This document shows, piece by piece, positions 35,038-43,776 of a stretch of DNA of 64,000 nucleotides. Location: assembly GCF_002909485.1 (NCBI RefSeq), contig NZ_PPXG01000002.1, forward strand, positions 372,001 to 436,000, written 5' to 3'. The position numbers and the translations under genes are program-made. This stretch comes from Stutzerimonas stutzeri. Lineage in GTDB: Bacteria > Pseudomonadota > Gammaproteobacteria > Pseudomonadales > Pseudomonadaceae. The notes beneath the pieces were generated by a model that did no database searches, was not told where the DNA came from, and saw nothing but the letters and a program-made list of their open reading frames with translations. Position 1 is the first letter of the stretch. Every line of letters starts with the position of its first letter.

Positions 35038-35741
35038 GCGCAGCCCACCAGCGTGCGGGCGATGCCGTGGATTCTCGTCTCGGCATTCTCATTTGTAGTT
35101 GCCAGCGGCTCGGCGAGGATCGAAGCGAGCTCGAGACGCCGCTCGGTGGAAAGGCTGGCATGGCGCTCGGAGAAGGCGATCAGTGCACGTTGATCATCGA
35201 GCGTCAGGCTGAAGGCAATCGCTGCTGCCTCTGCCTCGGGAAGCGCGGGGCGGGCCTTGGGTTTTTCCTGATAGATCACCAGGGTGCCGGCGGCGAGATC
35301 GCCAAGGCGTTTGAACAGGGGGTGGCCGAGGCAGCTCAGTGCGCCCAGGAAATATCCGAAAGGCAGCATGTCGACGAATCGCAATAGGTTGCGGGTGAGC
35401 GAGGAGGTCCAGCCTATCGGCGTGCCATCGTCATGTACGACACGTAGCCCCAACCAGTACTTGCCAGGCGTACGGCCCTGATTAAGCACCTCGAAGAGCA
35501 CCATGTACCACCACTGCACAAGAAACAGAAGCAATGCTCCCAAACCCATGCCGAACTTGCCCAGCAGCCCAAAGGTGATGAACAGGGCCAGCAAAATAGC
35601 GGCACGAATCGCAAGGTCGATGGCAAACGCGAGGGCGCGCGGCACGAGTCCGGCTGGGCGCAGCAGCAGATCGATGCCTTCAGGCGTCTCTACGCGATGG
35701 CTATTGTCGAGCAGCGGTTGTCGGTGAAGAGATGAAGGCAA
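35034..35741 (-). CDS. RDD family membrane protein (start uncertain)
   Basis: First gene of the six-gene operon. The RDD domain begins after HRVETPEGIDLLLRPAGLVPR, with an Arg then Asp in the first helix (RALAFAIDLAIRAAILLALF) and NQGRTPGKYWLGLRVV. A soluble tail of about 90 residues follows. No ATG or GTG lies close to the conserved start. I chose TTG 35741 because it leaves about 20 residues before the domain and about 250 bases for a divergent promoter with sbcB; ATG 35870 or TTG 35918 are alternatives. No candidate has a good ribosome site. Confidence 0.78.
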   Translation of the reverse strand: MPSSLHRQPLLDNSHRVETPEGIDLLLRPAGLVPRALAFAIDLAIRAAILLALFITFGLLGKFGMGLGALLLFLVQWWYMVLFEVLNQGRTPGKYWLGLRVVHDDGTPIGWTSSLTRNLLRFVDMLPFGYFLGALSCLGHPLFKRLGDLAAGTLVIYQEKPKARPALPEAEAAAIAFSLTLDDQRALIAFSERHASLSTERRLELASILAEPLATTNENAETRIHGIARTLVGCA

Positions 35742-35996
35742 AGGTAAAGTCGTCTGAGGCTGGCAAAGGACGATGCTATGCGGCAACTGCCGTTGCGGCA
35801 ATGCGCGCGAGAATCGACCGGCACCTAACGGGGCCAATGGCGCGCAATTATGGCCAAATGCCGGCTTCATTGCAGGATGTCGTTCGCAGAGACGGCTGCT
35901 GGCGTCATACAGGTGCAACGGTAGACCGTTTGTTCGTAGACAGCGGTGCCCCGCCTCGGCTGATAGACTGCTGCGCTGATTGAGAAGGATTCTCCC

Positions 35997-37433
35997 GTGA
36001 CTTCAAGCATCTACTGGTACGACTTCGAAACTACAGGGGTGTCGCCCAGCCGTGATCGTCCATTGCAGGTTGCGGGTATCCGCACCAATGAGGCGCTCGA
36101 GGAAATTGGCGAGCCGCTGAACATCTATTGCCGCCCTGGCGATGACATCCTTCCGCATCCGGCTGCTTGCCTAGTGACGGGAATCACTCCGGCTACCCTG
36201 CAGCAGAAGGGGTTGTGTGAGGCCGAGTTCATCCATCGGCTGCATCAGGAACTGTCGCTGCCTGGTACCTGCGGCGCAGGCTACAACAGCCTGCGCTTCG
36301 ACGATGAGGTGACCCGCTACAGCCTGTACCGCAACTTCTACGATCCTTACGCGCGCGAGTGGCAGGGAGGCAATAGTCGGTGGGACCTGATCGACCTCGT
36401 GCGCACGGCATATGCATTGCGTCCGGAAGGGCTAGTCTGGCCGGAGGAGGAGGGGCGGGTGACGCTCAAACTCGAGCGGCTGAGCGCGGCCAATGGGCTG
36501 GAGCATCTGAACGCCCACGATGCATTGTCCGACGTGCGTGCCACCATCGCCCTCGCCAGGCTCGTGCGCAGCCATCAGCCAAGACTGTACGACTACCTGT
36601 TCAATCTGCGCCGCAAGCAGATGGTGCTTGAGCAGATCAAGCTGCTCGAGCCGCTGGTGCATGTTTCTGGTCGTTTTTCCGCCACGCGGCATTTCCTCTC
36701 GGTCGTTCTGCCACTGGCCTGGCATCCGCGCAATCGCAACGCGCTAATCGTCTGCGATTTGCAGGCCGACACCGAGCCGCTCCTGCAGGAAAGCGCCGAG
36801 ACATTGCGGCGGCGCCTTTATACGCGTCATGACCAGCTTGCAGCGGGTGAGCTGCCGGTCCCGCTGAAGCTCATTCACGTCAATCGCTGCCCTGTAGTGG
36901 CGCCAATCAAGGTGCTGCGTGAAGTAGATATCCAGCGTCATTGCGTGGATCTGTCGATTTGCCACGGACGTGCAGCCGCCTTGCGCGATCAACAGCACCT
37001 ATGGAGTGGCAAGCTGGATGATATCTATCGTGAGGAAAGTTTTGCCGGCAGCGATGATCCGGAGCAGCAGCTGTATGACGGTTTTCTCGGCGAGCGGGAC
37101 CGCCGTCTATGCGACCAGGTTCGTAACATGACCGCTGCAGAGCTGGCGAGACATTCGAGCCAATTCGATGACCCGCGCCTTGAAGAGTTGCTGTTCCGTT
37201 ATCGCGCCCGGAATTTTCCCGACGCGTTGTCCGTCGATGAAAAGTTGCAGTGGAGCCGGTTCTGCCAGCAGCGCCTGAGCGACGAGGCGTTCGGCGCACC
37301 CAATACTCTTGGGCAATTCGACACTGAGATACAACGGTTCATGGCTACGGCAACACCAGCGCAGCAACAGTTATTGCAACAGTGGCGTGAGTACGCTCAG
37401 GAGCTGCGCGCACGTTACGGATTAAGCAACTAG
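35997..37433 (+). CDS. sbcB: Exodeoxyribonuclease I
   Basis: A 3'-to-5' single-strand DNA exonuclease acting in recombination and mismatch repair. The 478-residue protein starts at GTG 35997 with GAGAAGGA upstream. DEDD-type catalytic residues appear in WYDFETTGVSPSRDR (D and E), GYNSLRFDDEV (D) and HDALSDVRATIALA (H and D). SH3-like and helical C-terminal domains complete the usual length of about 475. It is divergent from the RDD operon. Confidence 0.95.
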   Translation: MTSSIYWYDFETTGVSPSRDRPLQVAGIRTNEALEEIGEPLNIYCRPGDDILPHPAACLVTGITPATLQQKGLCEAEFIHRLHQELSLPGTCGAGYNSLRFDDEVTRYSLYRNFYDPYAREWQGGNSRWDLIDLVRTAYALRPEGLVWPEEEGRVTLKLERLSAANGLEHLNAHDALSDVRATIALARLVRSHQPRLYDYLFNLRRKQMVLEQIKLLEPLVHVSGRFSATRHFLSVVLPLAWHPRNRNALIVCDLQADTEPLLQESAETLRRRLYTRHDQLAAGELPVPLKLIHVNRCPVVAPIKVLREVDIQRHCVDLSICHGRAAALRDQQHLWSGKLDDIYREESFAGSDDPEQQLYDGFLGERDRRLCDQVRNMTAAELARHSSQFDDPRLEELLFRYRARNFPDALSVDEKLQWSRFCQQRLSDEAFGAPNTLGQFDTEIQRFMATATPAQQQLLQQWREYAQELRARYGLSN

Positions 37434-37512
37434 CGCTTTTGCAAACTCGGCAGTCTGTCGGCAGGCGAAAAGCTGGTGAAGTGCCGCCGCGTCAGCCTGG
37501 ATGGGTCCACAC

Positions 37513-37562
37513 AAATAAAAACGCCGCGTCTCGACAAGCTGATTAATGTCGAGAAACGGCGT
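37513..37562 (-). terminator. Intrinsic terminator of mvaT
   Basis: Nested stems ACGCCG/CGGCGT and TCTCGACA/TGTCGAGA, followed in the minus direction by TTTTATTT. It sits about 20 bases after the mvaT stop. Confidence 0.85.
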
Positions 37563-37581
37563 CGTTATAAACCGGCGATGC

Positions 37582-37962
37582 TTAGCCCAGAAGAGTGGCC
37601 CAGCTCTCAACGGTTTCGGAGCCCCACTGGGCTTTCCATTCTTTCAGCGTCTTGTGATTGCCGCCTTTGGTTTCAATCACTTCGCCGCTGTGCGGGTTCT
37701 TGTACTGCTTTACGCGACGAGCACGCTTGCTGGTTGCCGGTGCTTTGGCGGCACGTGGGTTCTTGCCAGCGCGCGAGGCGTCCGGATCGAGCAGAGCGAT
37801 GATGTCGCGTAGCGACTTCTGGTACTCGCCCATGAGTTCGCGCAGTTTGCCTTCGAACTCCAGTTCCTTTTTCAGTTTGTCGTCTTCGGAGAGCGACTTC
37901 AGGCGCTCCTGAAGTTCCTTGATGGCCTCTTCTGTGGCGCGATACTCATTGATCAGTGACAT
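37582..37962 (-). CDS. mvaT: H-NS-like xenogeneic silencer MvaT
   Basis: A nucleoid protein that coats AT-rich DNA and silences foreign or virulence genes. The 126-residue protein has an N-terminal coiled-coil oligomerisation region (MSLINEYRATEEAIKELQER) and a C-terminal DNA-binding part with the MvaT motif KQYKNPHSGEVIETKGGNHK. It matches MvaT, not MvaU, by its N-terminus. AAGGAAG precedes the ATG. The family is essentially confined to Pseudomonas relatives, which is a strong taxonomic marker. Confidence 0.96.
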   Translation of the reverse strand: MSLINEYRATEEAIKELQERLKSLSEDDKLKKELEFEGKLRELMGEYQKSLRDIIALLDPDASRAGKNPRAAKAPATSKRARRVKQYKNPHSGEVIETKGGNHKTLKEWKAQWGSETVESWATLLG

Positions 37963-38322
37963 GTGACTTCCTTGGTATAGGTTTGAACGCAAGTGGCAGC
38001 AATCATAGTCCTGCGTAATGCGCAAGTAAATATGGAGGCGTTAAAAAAGCCAGACTACTATTTGAATGGATATTTCCTGCAGCGTTGTGCAGCTAATAGC
38101 GGAAGTGAACAAGCTTAAAACGCCTGATCCTTGATTTATTAGACAGGTTTTTTCGATTGGTTTTGTGTGTGTCTTTACATACATGGCGCCTGCGTTGGCT
38201 GCGAAGCTGCCTGCAGGACACCAGGTGATTGGCTGTGGCTCTTTCAGCGTTTAACGCGATGGCCGTGGTTTTGCCGCCTAGGCTAGAATGTCGCGTTTTC
38301 CTTTTGAGTCGGAGTACCGTTA
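37963..38322. other. AT-rich divergent intergenic region between mvaT and purU
   Basis: About 360 bases visibly richer in A and T than the surroundings, with A and T tracts (GTTAAAAAAGCC, GGTTTTTTCG). It must hold the promoters for both divergent genes; TAGAAT at 38284-38289 is a plausible purU -10. H-NS-type proteins often bind and repress their own AT-rich promoter. No gene or RNA is seen. Confidence 0.55.
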
Positions 38323-39174
38323 ATGCGCACTTTCAGGCTGGTTATTGCCTGTCCCGATGGCGTTGGCATTGTTGCCAAGGTCAGTAACTTTCTTGCCACC
38401 TACAATGGCTGGATCACTGAAGCCAATCACCACTCCGACCATCTGAGCGGCTGGTTCTTCATGCGTCATGAGATTCGTGCAGATTCGCTTCCCTTCGATC
38501 TAGAGGGTTTCCGTCAGGCGTTCGCGCCGATTGCTCGTGAGTTCTCTATGGAATGGCGCATTACCGACTCCGAGCAGCGCAAGCGGGTAGTGCTCATGGC
38601 CAGTCGCGAATCCCATTGTCTGGCGGATCTGCTGCATCGCTGGCACAGCGGGGAGCTGGATTGCGATATTCCTTGCGTGATTTCCAACCACGATGACCTG
38701 CGTAGCATGGTCGAGTGGCATGGCATTCCCTATGTGCATGTACCGGTCGACCCTGCCAACAAGCAGGAGGCCTTTGCCGAGGTGACTCGGCTGGTGCGGG
38801 AACAGCGCGCCGACGTCATTGTGCTGGCGCGTTATATGCAGATTCTGCCGTCGGAGTTGTGCGACGAGTTCGCCCAGCGCGTGATCAACATCCATCACAG
38901 CTTTCTGCCGTCTTTTGTCGGCGCCAAGCCATATCATCAGGCCTCGCTGCGCGGCGTGAAGCTGATCGGCGCAACCTGTCACTACGTCACAGAGGAACTC
39001 GATGCCGGGCCGATCATCGAGCAGGACGTGGTGCGTGTCAGTCATCGCGACAGCATCGAGGACATGGTCCGCCTCGGCAAAGATGTGGAGAAGATGGTGC
39101 TTTCTCGTGGCCTACGCTATCACTTGGAAGACCGCGTACTGGTACACAGCAACAAGACGATGGTATTCAACTGA
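38323..39174 (+). CDS. purU: Formyltetrahydrofolate deformylase
   Basis: The enzyme hydrolyses 10-formyl-THF to THF and formate, balancing one-carbon pools and supplying formate to PurT. The 283-residue protein has an N-terminal ACT domain (LVIACPDGVGIVAKVSNF) and a C-terminal formyltransferase-like domain with VINIHHSFLPSFVGAKPY and catalytic-type HYVTEELDAGPIIEQD. It is divergent from mvaT and followed by two coupled genes. Confidence 0.95.
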   Translation: MRTFRLVIACPDGVGIVAKVSNFLATYNGWITEANHHSDHLSGWFFMRHEIRADSLPFDLEGFRQAFAPIAREFSMEWRITDSEQRKRVVLMASRESHCLADLLHRWHSGELDCDIPCVISNHDDLRSMVEWHGIPYVHVPVDPANKQEAFAEVTRLVREQRADVIVLARYMQILPSELCDEFAQRVINIHHSFLPSFVGAKPYHQASLRGVKLIGATCHYVTEELDAGPIIEQDVVRVSHRDSIEDMVRLGKDVEKMVLSRGLRYHLEDRVLVHSNKTMVFN

Positions 39175-39189
39175 CAGCCCGGAGTTATC

Positions 39190-39429
39190 GTGACCGATCC
39201 TCTCGAGCGTGCCGCGGCCAAAGCGCCACCTATCATCGGTGGTGGCTGTACCCAGCGGTACGACCCCGAAGCGCTTTCGCCTGAACAGGGCGCTGAGTTC
39301 GCTGATGCCGCGGCGCTCTGGGCTCGAATGCAGGGCGGGAAGGCCAGGCTTGAGGCGGCGCCGTTCGGGCAAGCCGCGGGCGAAAGTGGCCCAGGCGGGC
39401 TGGACGGGCACGATACGGAGGCGGGTTGA
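39190..39429 (+). CDS. Small hypothetical protein coupled to the HerA-like ATPase gene
   Basis: A 79-residue acidic, Ala/Gly-rich frame starting at GTG 39190 with GGAG six bases upstream and ending in TGA that overlaps the next ATG (TGATG). It begins MTDPLERAAAKAPPIIGGGC and has no recognisable domain. The ribosome site and tight coupling to both neighbours support translation. The function is unknown. Confidence 0.55.
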   Translation: MTDPLERAAAKAPPIIGGGCTQRYDPEALSPEQGAEFADAAALWARMQGGKARLEAAPFGQAAGESGPGGLDGHDTEAG

Positions 39430-40904
39430 TGAAAGCAGCGATTGATCGATTGGTACTCGGTGCAGACGCCTCTGGCGAGCCGAACAGTCATTCCTTGCGT
39501 CTGGCCAATCGGCACGGCTTGATCGCGGGTGCTACCGGGACGGGCAAGACAGTGACGCTGCAGCGCTTGGCCGAGCAGTTCAGTGACGCCGGGGTCGCGG
39601 TCTTTGCCGCCGATATTAAGGGTGACCTCTGTGGGCTAGGGGCGGCCGGTGCGCCGCAGGGCAAGATTGCCGAGCGGATCGCCAGCATGCCCTGGCTGGA
39701 TCATCAGCCACAGGCGTATCCAGTGACCCTGTGGGACGTGCATGGTCGCAGTGGTCATCCGTTGCGCACTACCTTGAGTGAAATGGGGCCGCTGCTGCTG
39801 GGGAATCTGCTCCAGCTGACCGATAGCCAGCAGGCCGCCTTGTACGCCGCATTCAAGGTGGCGGATCGGGAAGGCTTGCTGCTGCTCGATTTGAAGGACC
39901 TCAAGGCGCTGCTTGCACATCTCAAGGCCGAGCCAAAAGTGCTGGGCGAGGACAGCGCGTTGTTCACGGCCGCCTCGTCACAGGCTTTGCTAAGACGGCT
40001 GGCGACACTAGAGCAGCAGGGTGTCGAGGCGTTGTTCGGTGAGCCAGCATTGCAGCTCGAGGATTTGCTGCACCCGGCGCCGGATGGACGAGGCGTTATC
40101 CACTTACTCGATGCCAGCGTGCTGGTGCACGAAGCACCGAAAGTCTATGCAACGTTTCTGCTGTGGCTTCTCGCCGAATTGTTCGAGCAGCTGCCGGAGC
40201 GCGGCGACGCCGACAAACCGGTGCTGGCGCTGTTTTTTGATGAGGCGCACCTGCTGTTCGGCGATACGCCCAAGGCATTGAAGGATCGGCTGGTGCAAGT
40301 GGTGCGGCTGATACGCTCGAAAGGTGTGGGCGTCTATTTCGTCACCCAGTCCCCTGCCGACTTGCCAGATCAGGTGCTGGCGCAACTTGGGTTGCGTATC
40401 CAGCATGGTCTGCGGGCGTATACCGTGAAGGAGCAAAAAGCCCTGCGCTCCGTGGCTGATGGTTTTCGCGCCAACCCGGATTTCGGCGCGCTGGAGGTTC
40501 TGACCCAGCTGGGGATCGGTGAGGCGCTGGTTGGTGGGCTCGAGGAGCGGGGCACGCCGGCGATGGTGCAGCGTGTGGCTATCGCACCGCCACAGTCACG
40601 GGTGGGGCCGCTGAGCGAAGCAGAGCGTGCGGAGCTGATCGCTCGCTCTGATCTGCGTGGTCGTTACGAAAAGGTCTTGGATCGCGAGTCGGCTTACGAG
40701 ATCTTGAATGCCCGCGCTATGCAGGTCCCCGATCAACCCGACGGTGCAGGCGAAAAGCCTCGACGGGGGAAGGCCAATGCCGAAAGCGATTTAGGCGATC
40801 TAGCTGGGCGCGTAGTGAAAAGTGCCTTGAGTCAGGCGGCCAGCCAGTTGGGGCGGCAGTTGGCCAGGGGCTTGCTTGGCTCTTTATTAGGCAGTAAGCG
40901 CTGA
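39429..40904 (+). CDS. HerA-like hexameric ATPase (DUF853)
   Basis: A 491-residue P-loop ATPase of the HerA/FtsK superfamily, DUF853 branch (E. coli YjgR type). Walker A is GATGTGKTVTLQR, followed by VFAADIKGDLCGLG; Walker B is ALFFDEAHLLF; a sensor-like YFVTQSPADLPDQVLAQLG follows. The basic C-terminal tail (about 430-491) may contact DNA or membrane. The family's biological role is poorly defined. The ATG at 39429 overlaps the preceding stop. Confidence 0.88.
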   Translation: MKAAIDRLVLGADASGEPNSHSLRLANRHGLIAGATGTGKTVTLQRLAEQFSDAGVAVFAADIKGDLCGLGAAGAPQGKIAERIASMPWLDHQPQAYPVTLWDVHGRSGHPLRTTLSEMGPLLLGNLLQLTDSQQAALYAAFKVADREGLLLLDLKDLKALLAHLKAEPKVLGEDSALFTAASSQALLRRLATLEQQGVEALFGEPALQLEDLLHPAPDGRGVIHLLDASVLVHEAPKVYATFLLWLLAELFEQLPERGDADKPVLALFFDEAHLLFGDTPKALKDRLVQVVRLIRSKGVGVYFVTQSPADLPDQVLAQLGLRIQHGLRAYTVKEQKALRSVADGFRANPDFGALEVLTQLGIGEALVGGLEERGTPAMVQRVAIAPPQSRVGPLSEAERAELIARSDLRGRYEKVLDRESAYEILNARAMQVPDQPDGAGEKPRRGKANAESDLGDLAGRVVKSALSQAASQLGRQLARGLLGSLLGSKR

Positions 40905-40992
40905 TACTTCAAACTTTGTGTCTTGCGGCGCAGTAGCAGCTAACCAGAGAGGCGCCCCTGAAGGCCTGTTTTTAACATCCCTGAAATCAGGA

Positions 40993-41214
40993 TTAGGCCT
41001 GTTCTGATACGGCGCCTTCCCGAGCGGAACGTTTTTCCTGTTCAAGCTTCTGCACTTCCTGCTGAAATACTTGATCAAGAACAGTGGGTTTTTTCCGCCA
41101 TGGCTTGCGCTCAGGTTCGCGTTCAGCGGCGTAAGTCGTAATTTCGCCACCGTAAACATTGGTAAAGCGCTGAGCCTGGCGCTCAAGTTCGGCGCGCAGT
41201 TCGTCTTTCGTCAC
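40993..41214 (-). CDS. Small conserved-looking hypothetical protein
   Basis: A 73-residue highly charged protein starting at GTG 41214 with AGGA seven bases upstream: MTKDELRAELERQAQRFTNV and then a Glu/Arg/Lys-rich sequence. No signal peptide or domain is recognised; it is probably helical. It is isolated between the convergent HerA-like gene and the manC end. Coding is likely from the ribosome site and codon use; the function is unknown. Confidence 0.6.
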   Translation of the reverse strand: MTKDELRAELERQAQRFTNVYGGEITTYAAEREPERKPWRKKPTVLDQVFQQEVQKLEQEKRSAREGAVSEQA

Positions 41215-41485
41215 GTAAGGATCCTATTTTTTAATTTGAATTAAGACGCCTCTGCGATGGGAGAAATTCGGCCTTGGTTGTAACCGAACTTTTCCGTTGC
41301 AGTAGGTGCGAGCTTATGTCGATGAGACATGGGGTCAATAGAAAAGCTTTAAGCAATTACATAGCAACGGCAGATTCGAGCAGCAGTTCAAAAAACCAAG
41401 GTGTAGCGAGGCCGGCAAGCCCGGCGCCGTGTTCGTGCTTGATTTTGGAAAGTATGCACCCGAAGGAACGAGTAGAGCCAGAACT
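41215..41485. other. Intergenic region upstream of the 73-residue gene, no gene seen
   Basis: About 270 bases of lower GC, including TTTTTTAATTTGAATTAAG just upstream of the small minus-strand gene, which is a plausible AT-rich promoter or MvaT target. Nothing else is recognisable. Confidence 0.45.
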
Positions 41486-41517
41486 CGAAAAAAGAAAACC
41501 CGCCGAAGCGGGTTTTC
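41486..41517 (-). terminator. Intrinsic terminator of manC
   Basis: GAAAACCCGC and GCGGGTTTTC pair around CGAA; on the minus strand the stem is followed by a run of six T (TTTTTTCGAG). It lies about 20 bases after the manC stop. Confidence 0.9.
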
Positions 41518-41535
41518 TGCCTTTACTTGCAAGGA

Positions 41536-42981
41536 TTAACGGGCAACTTTGGCTTCGTTGCTTTGCTCGGCACGCCCATAAACGTCATCGAAACGTTCGA
41601 TGTCGTCTTCGCCCAGATAGCTGCCGGACTGGACTTCAATGATTTCCAGCGGAATCTTTCCAGGGTTGGCAAGACGGTGTACCGAGGTGATCGGGATGTA
41701 AGTCGACTGATTCTCCGTAAGCAGGAAGGTCTTGTCGTTGCAGGTCACCTGAGCGGTCCCCGAGACGACAATCCAGTGCTCGGCACGATGGTGGTGCATC
41801 TGCAGGGAAAGGCTGGCGCCGGGGTTCACGCAGATGCGCTTGACCTGGAAGCGGCCTCCCATGTCGACCGAGTCGTACCAGCCCCAAGGGCGGTATACGG
41901 CACAGTGATTCTTGGTTTCGCTGCGATCCTGGGCGTCGAGCTTGCTTACCAGCTTCTTGACGTCCTGCACCTTGTCTTTGTGGGCAACCATCATGGCGTC
42001 TTTGGTTTCCACCACTACGATGTTATCCAGGCCCAGCACCGTGACCAGCTTGCCGTTGCCGTGAACCAGGCAATTGCGGGAGTCTTCAGCAATCACGTCG
42101 CCCTTGAGAACGTTGCCATTCTCGTCTTTTTCGTGCACATCCCAGATCGAGGACCACGAGCCGACGTCGTTCCAGCCCGCGGACATTGGCACCACGCACG
42201 CAAGTTGTGTTTTTTCCATTACTGCATAGTCGATGGAATTGTCCGGGCAGCAGGCGAAAGTGGCGGGGTCGATAAGTACTTCTTCGCCGTTTTTCACGCT
42301 GCGCTCGAGCGCCAGCGAGCAGGTGTCGTAGATGTCCGGGTCATGCTTCTTCAGCTCATCCAGAAAGACGCTGGCGCGGAACAGGAACATACCGCTGTTC
42401 CAGAAGTAGTCGCCGGACTCCAGATAGCTCTGGGCGCGGGCTTCATCCGGCTTTTCGACGAACTGAGCGACACGCTTGATGCCCTCTGGCAGTCCGTCGT
42501 TGGCATCCTGGCTGCCTTTGATGTAGCCGAAGCCGGTTTCCGGGCGAGTCGGCGGAATGCCGAAAAGGACCATTTCGCCGTTCTCGGCGGCATTGGTCGC
42601 CAGCGCCAGCGAGCGCTGGAATGCCTTCTGATCTTCGATCACGTGGTCTGCCGGCAAAACCAGCAGCAATTCGTCGCGGCCTTCCTCAACCAGTTTCATT
42701 GCAGCTATGCCGATGGCCGGAGCAGTGTTGCGGCCGAAGGGCTCCAGCAGCAAACCCTGCACGCTGAGTTTGCGAGCGGCGAGCTGCTCTTTCACGATGA
42801 AACGGTGGTCTTTGTTGCACACCAGCAGAGGCTGCTGCATGCCTTCGAAGGCCAGACGCTCGACAGTCTGCTGGAACAGAGATTGCTCGCCGGTGAGTGC
42901 GAGAAATTGCTTAGGGAACGACTTGCGGGAAAGGGGCCACAGTCGGGAGCCGCTACCACCTGAAAGAATAACCGGGATCAT
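41536..42981 (-). CDS. manC: Mannose-1-phosphate guanylyltransferase / mannose-6-phosphate isomerase
   Basis: A bifunctional enzyme making GDP-mannose precursors for LPS or exopolysaccharide. The 481-residue protein matches the length of AlgA/WbpW: N-terminal nucleotidyltransferase with LSGGSGSRLWPLSRKSFPKQ and FVEKPD, and a C-terminal cupin isomerase with QMHHHRAEHWIVVSGTA. AGGAG lies six bases before the ATG at 42981. It stands alone, not beside alginate or O-antigen genes, so the polysaccharide it serves cannot be read here. Confidence 0.95.
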   Translation of the reverse strand: MIPVILSGGSGSRLWPLSRKSFPKQFLALTGEQSLFQQTVERLAFEGMQQPLLVCNKDHRFIVKEQLAARKLSVQGLLLEPFGRNTAPAIGIAAMKLVEEGRDELLLVLPADHVIEDQKAFQRSLALATNAAENGEMVLFGIPPTRPETGFGYIKGSQDANDGLPEGIKRVAQFVEKPDEARAQSYLESGDYFWNSGMFLFRASVFLDELKKHDPDIYDTCSLALERSVKNGEEVLIDPATFACCPDNSIDYAVMEKTQLACVVPMSAGWNDVGSWSSIWDVHEKDENGNVLKGDVIAEDSRNCLVHGNGKLVTVLGLDNIVVVETKDAMMVAHKDKVQDVKKLVSKLDAQDRSETKNHCAVYRPWGWYDSVDMGGRFQVKRICVNPGASLSLQMHHHRAEHWIVVSGTAQVTCNDKTFLLTENQSTYIPITSVHRLANPGKIPLEIIEVQSGSYLGEDDIERFDDVYGRAEQSNEAKVAR

Positions 42982-43742
42982 ATTGCTTCTCCTGAATCGT
43001 TTCGAAGTTCGTTCTACTTGTCCGGTGGCGCCAGCCTCATGGCTGCGCCTGGGGTTTCGTGTTCTTGAGCGCAAGCCCTCCCGAATGGCGGGAATAAGGC
43101 TCGCTTTATCCCAAGGCGGTGCCTCAGGACTAAAAAATCTATTGTTAGGTAGGCCGCTGATAGCGGTCAGGCTGGCTATGTCTCATGCGTGGAGCCGCTC
43201 AGGGCGATTTGCGCAGGACGTTGTGGCTGGCCGATGACGGGGCAATAAGCACCGTCGTCGCGAGTGGAGCTGGGCATCCGCTGTTTGTCGGAATTGACTG
43301 GGGGCAGTGCGTTTGCATGGCCGTAACCCTCTGTTCGTGCCTTGCTCGGCGTATGTCGTATCAGATGCCGTGCTGGCATTTGTCGACGCCTCGGCCAGTG
43401 GCCGTATGTTCAGCAGCGTAGCTGCCGGAGGTTGCGCTATCGCCGAAGTCGTATCACGGCTAGGGGCGGAGCGGTTTACAAGACTGATGACCCAATGCAC
43501 GTTCATGTGCGACGTCCCTTTCCACCTGGAATTGTCGGTACGCGCTTATGATTGCCACCCATGCTCGATAGTTCCCGAGCCAACTACCGTTGATCGGCGA
43601 GTTTTTTTGAACGGATTCACGGACCCCACCAGTGGCCTGGCGCAGCTTTGTTGGAAGGGGTGGGGAAGAGTAGGAGACGTGTCGGGGCAGGCGATGCGTA
43701 TCGTACTGAAACGTCGTCGCACGGTTTAAAGGGCTTGAGGGG
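42982..43742. other. Unexplained 0.76-kb region between manC and yaaA
   Basis: No gene I can support. Several overlapping frames of 100-140 codons exist on both strands, but they lack ribosome sites and show weak third-position GC (about 60% in the first 50 codons of the longest, 43307-43729 plus). A small hairpin is present in the manC leader (GGCGCAGCC with GGCTGGCGCC nearby on the minus strand). The region must contain the manC promoter and could hide a small RNA or a decayed gene. Confidence 0.5.
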
Positions 43743-43764
43743 GCGGAGCCGGCCAGGGCTCCGC
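43743..43764 (-). terminator. Hairpin after yaaA
   Basis: GCGGAGCC and GGCTCCGC around a six-base loop, 12 bases beyond the yaaA stop in the minus direction. It is followed by CCCCTCAAG, so there is no U-tract and it is a weak terminator. Confidence 0.4.
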
Positions 43765-43776
43765 GGTGGGGTTGCC

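Noticed and set aside
41527-42963. A 478-codon plus-strand frame
   Set aside because: Antisense shadow of manC.
43307-43729. A 140-codon plus-strand frame in the manC-yaaA gap
   Set aside because: It starts at GTG without a proper ribosome site, has mediocre third-position GC, rare codons in its second half and no recognisable motif.
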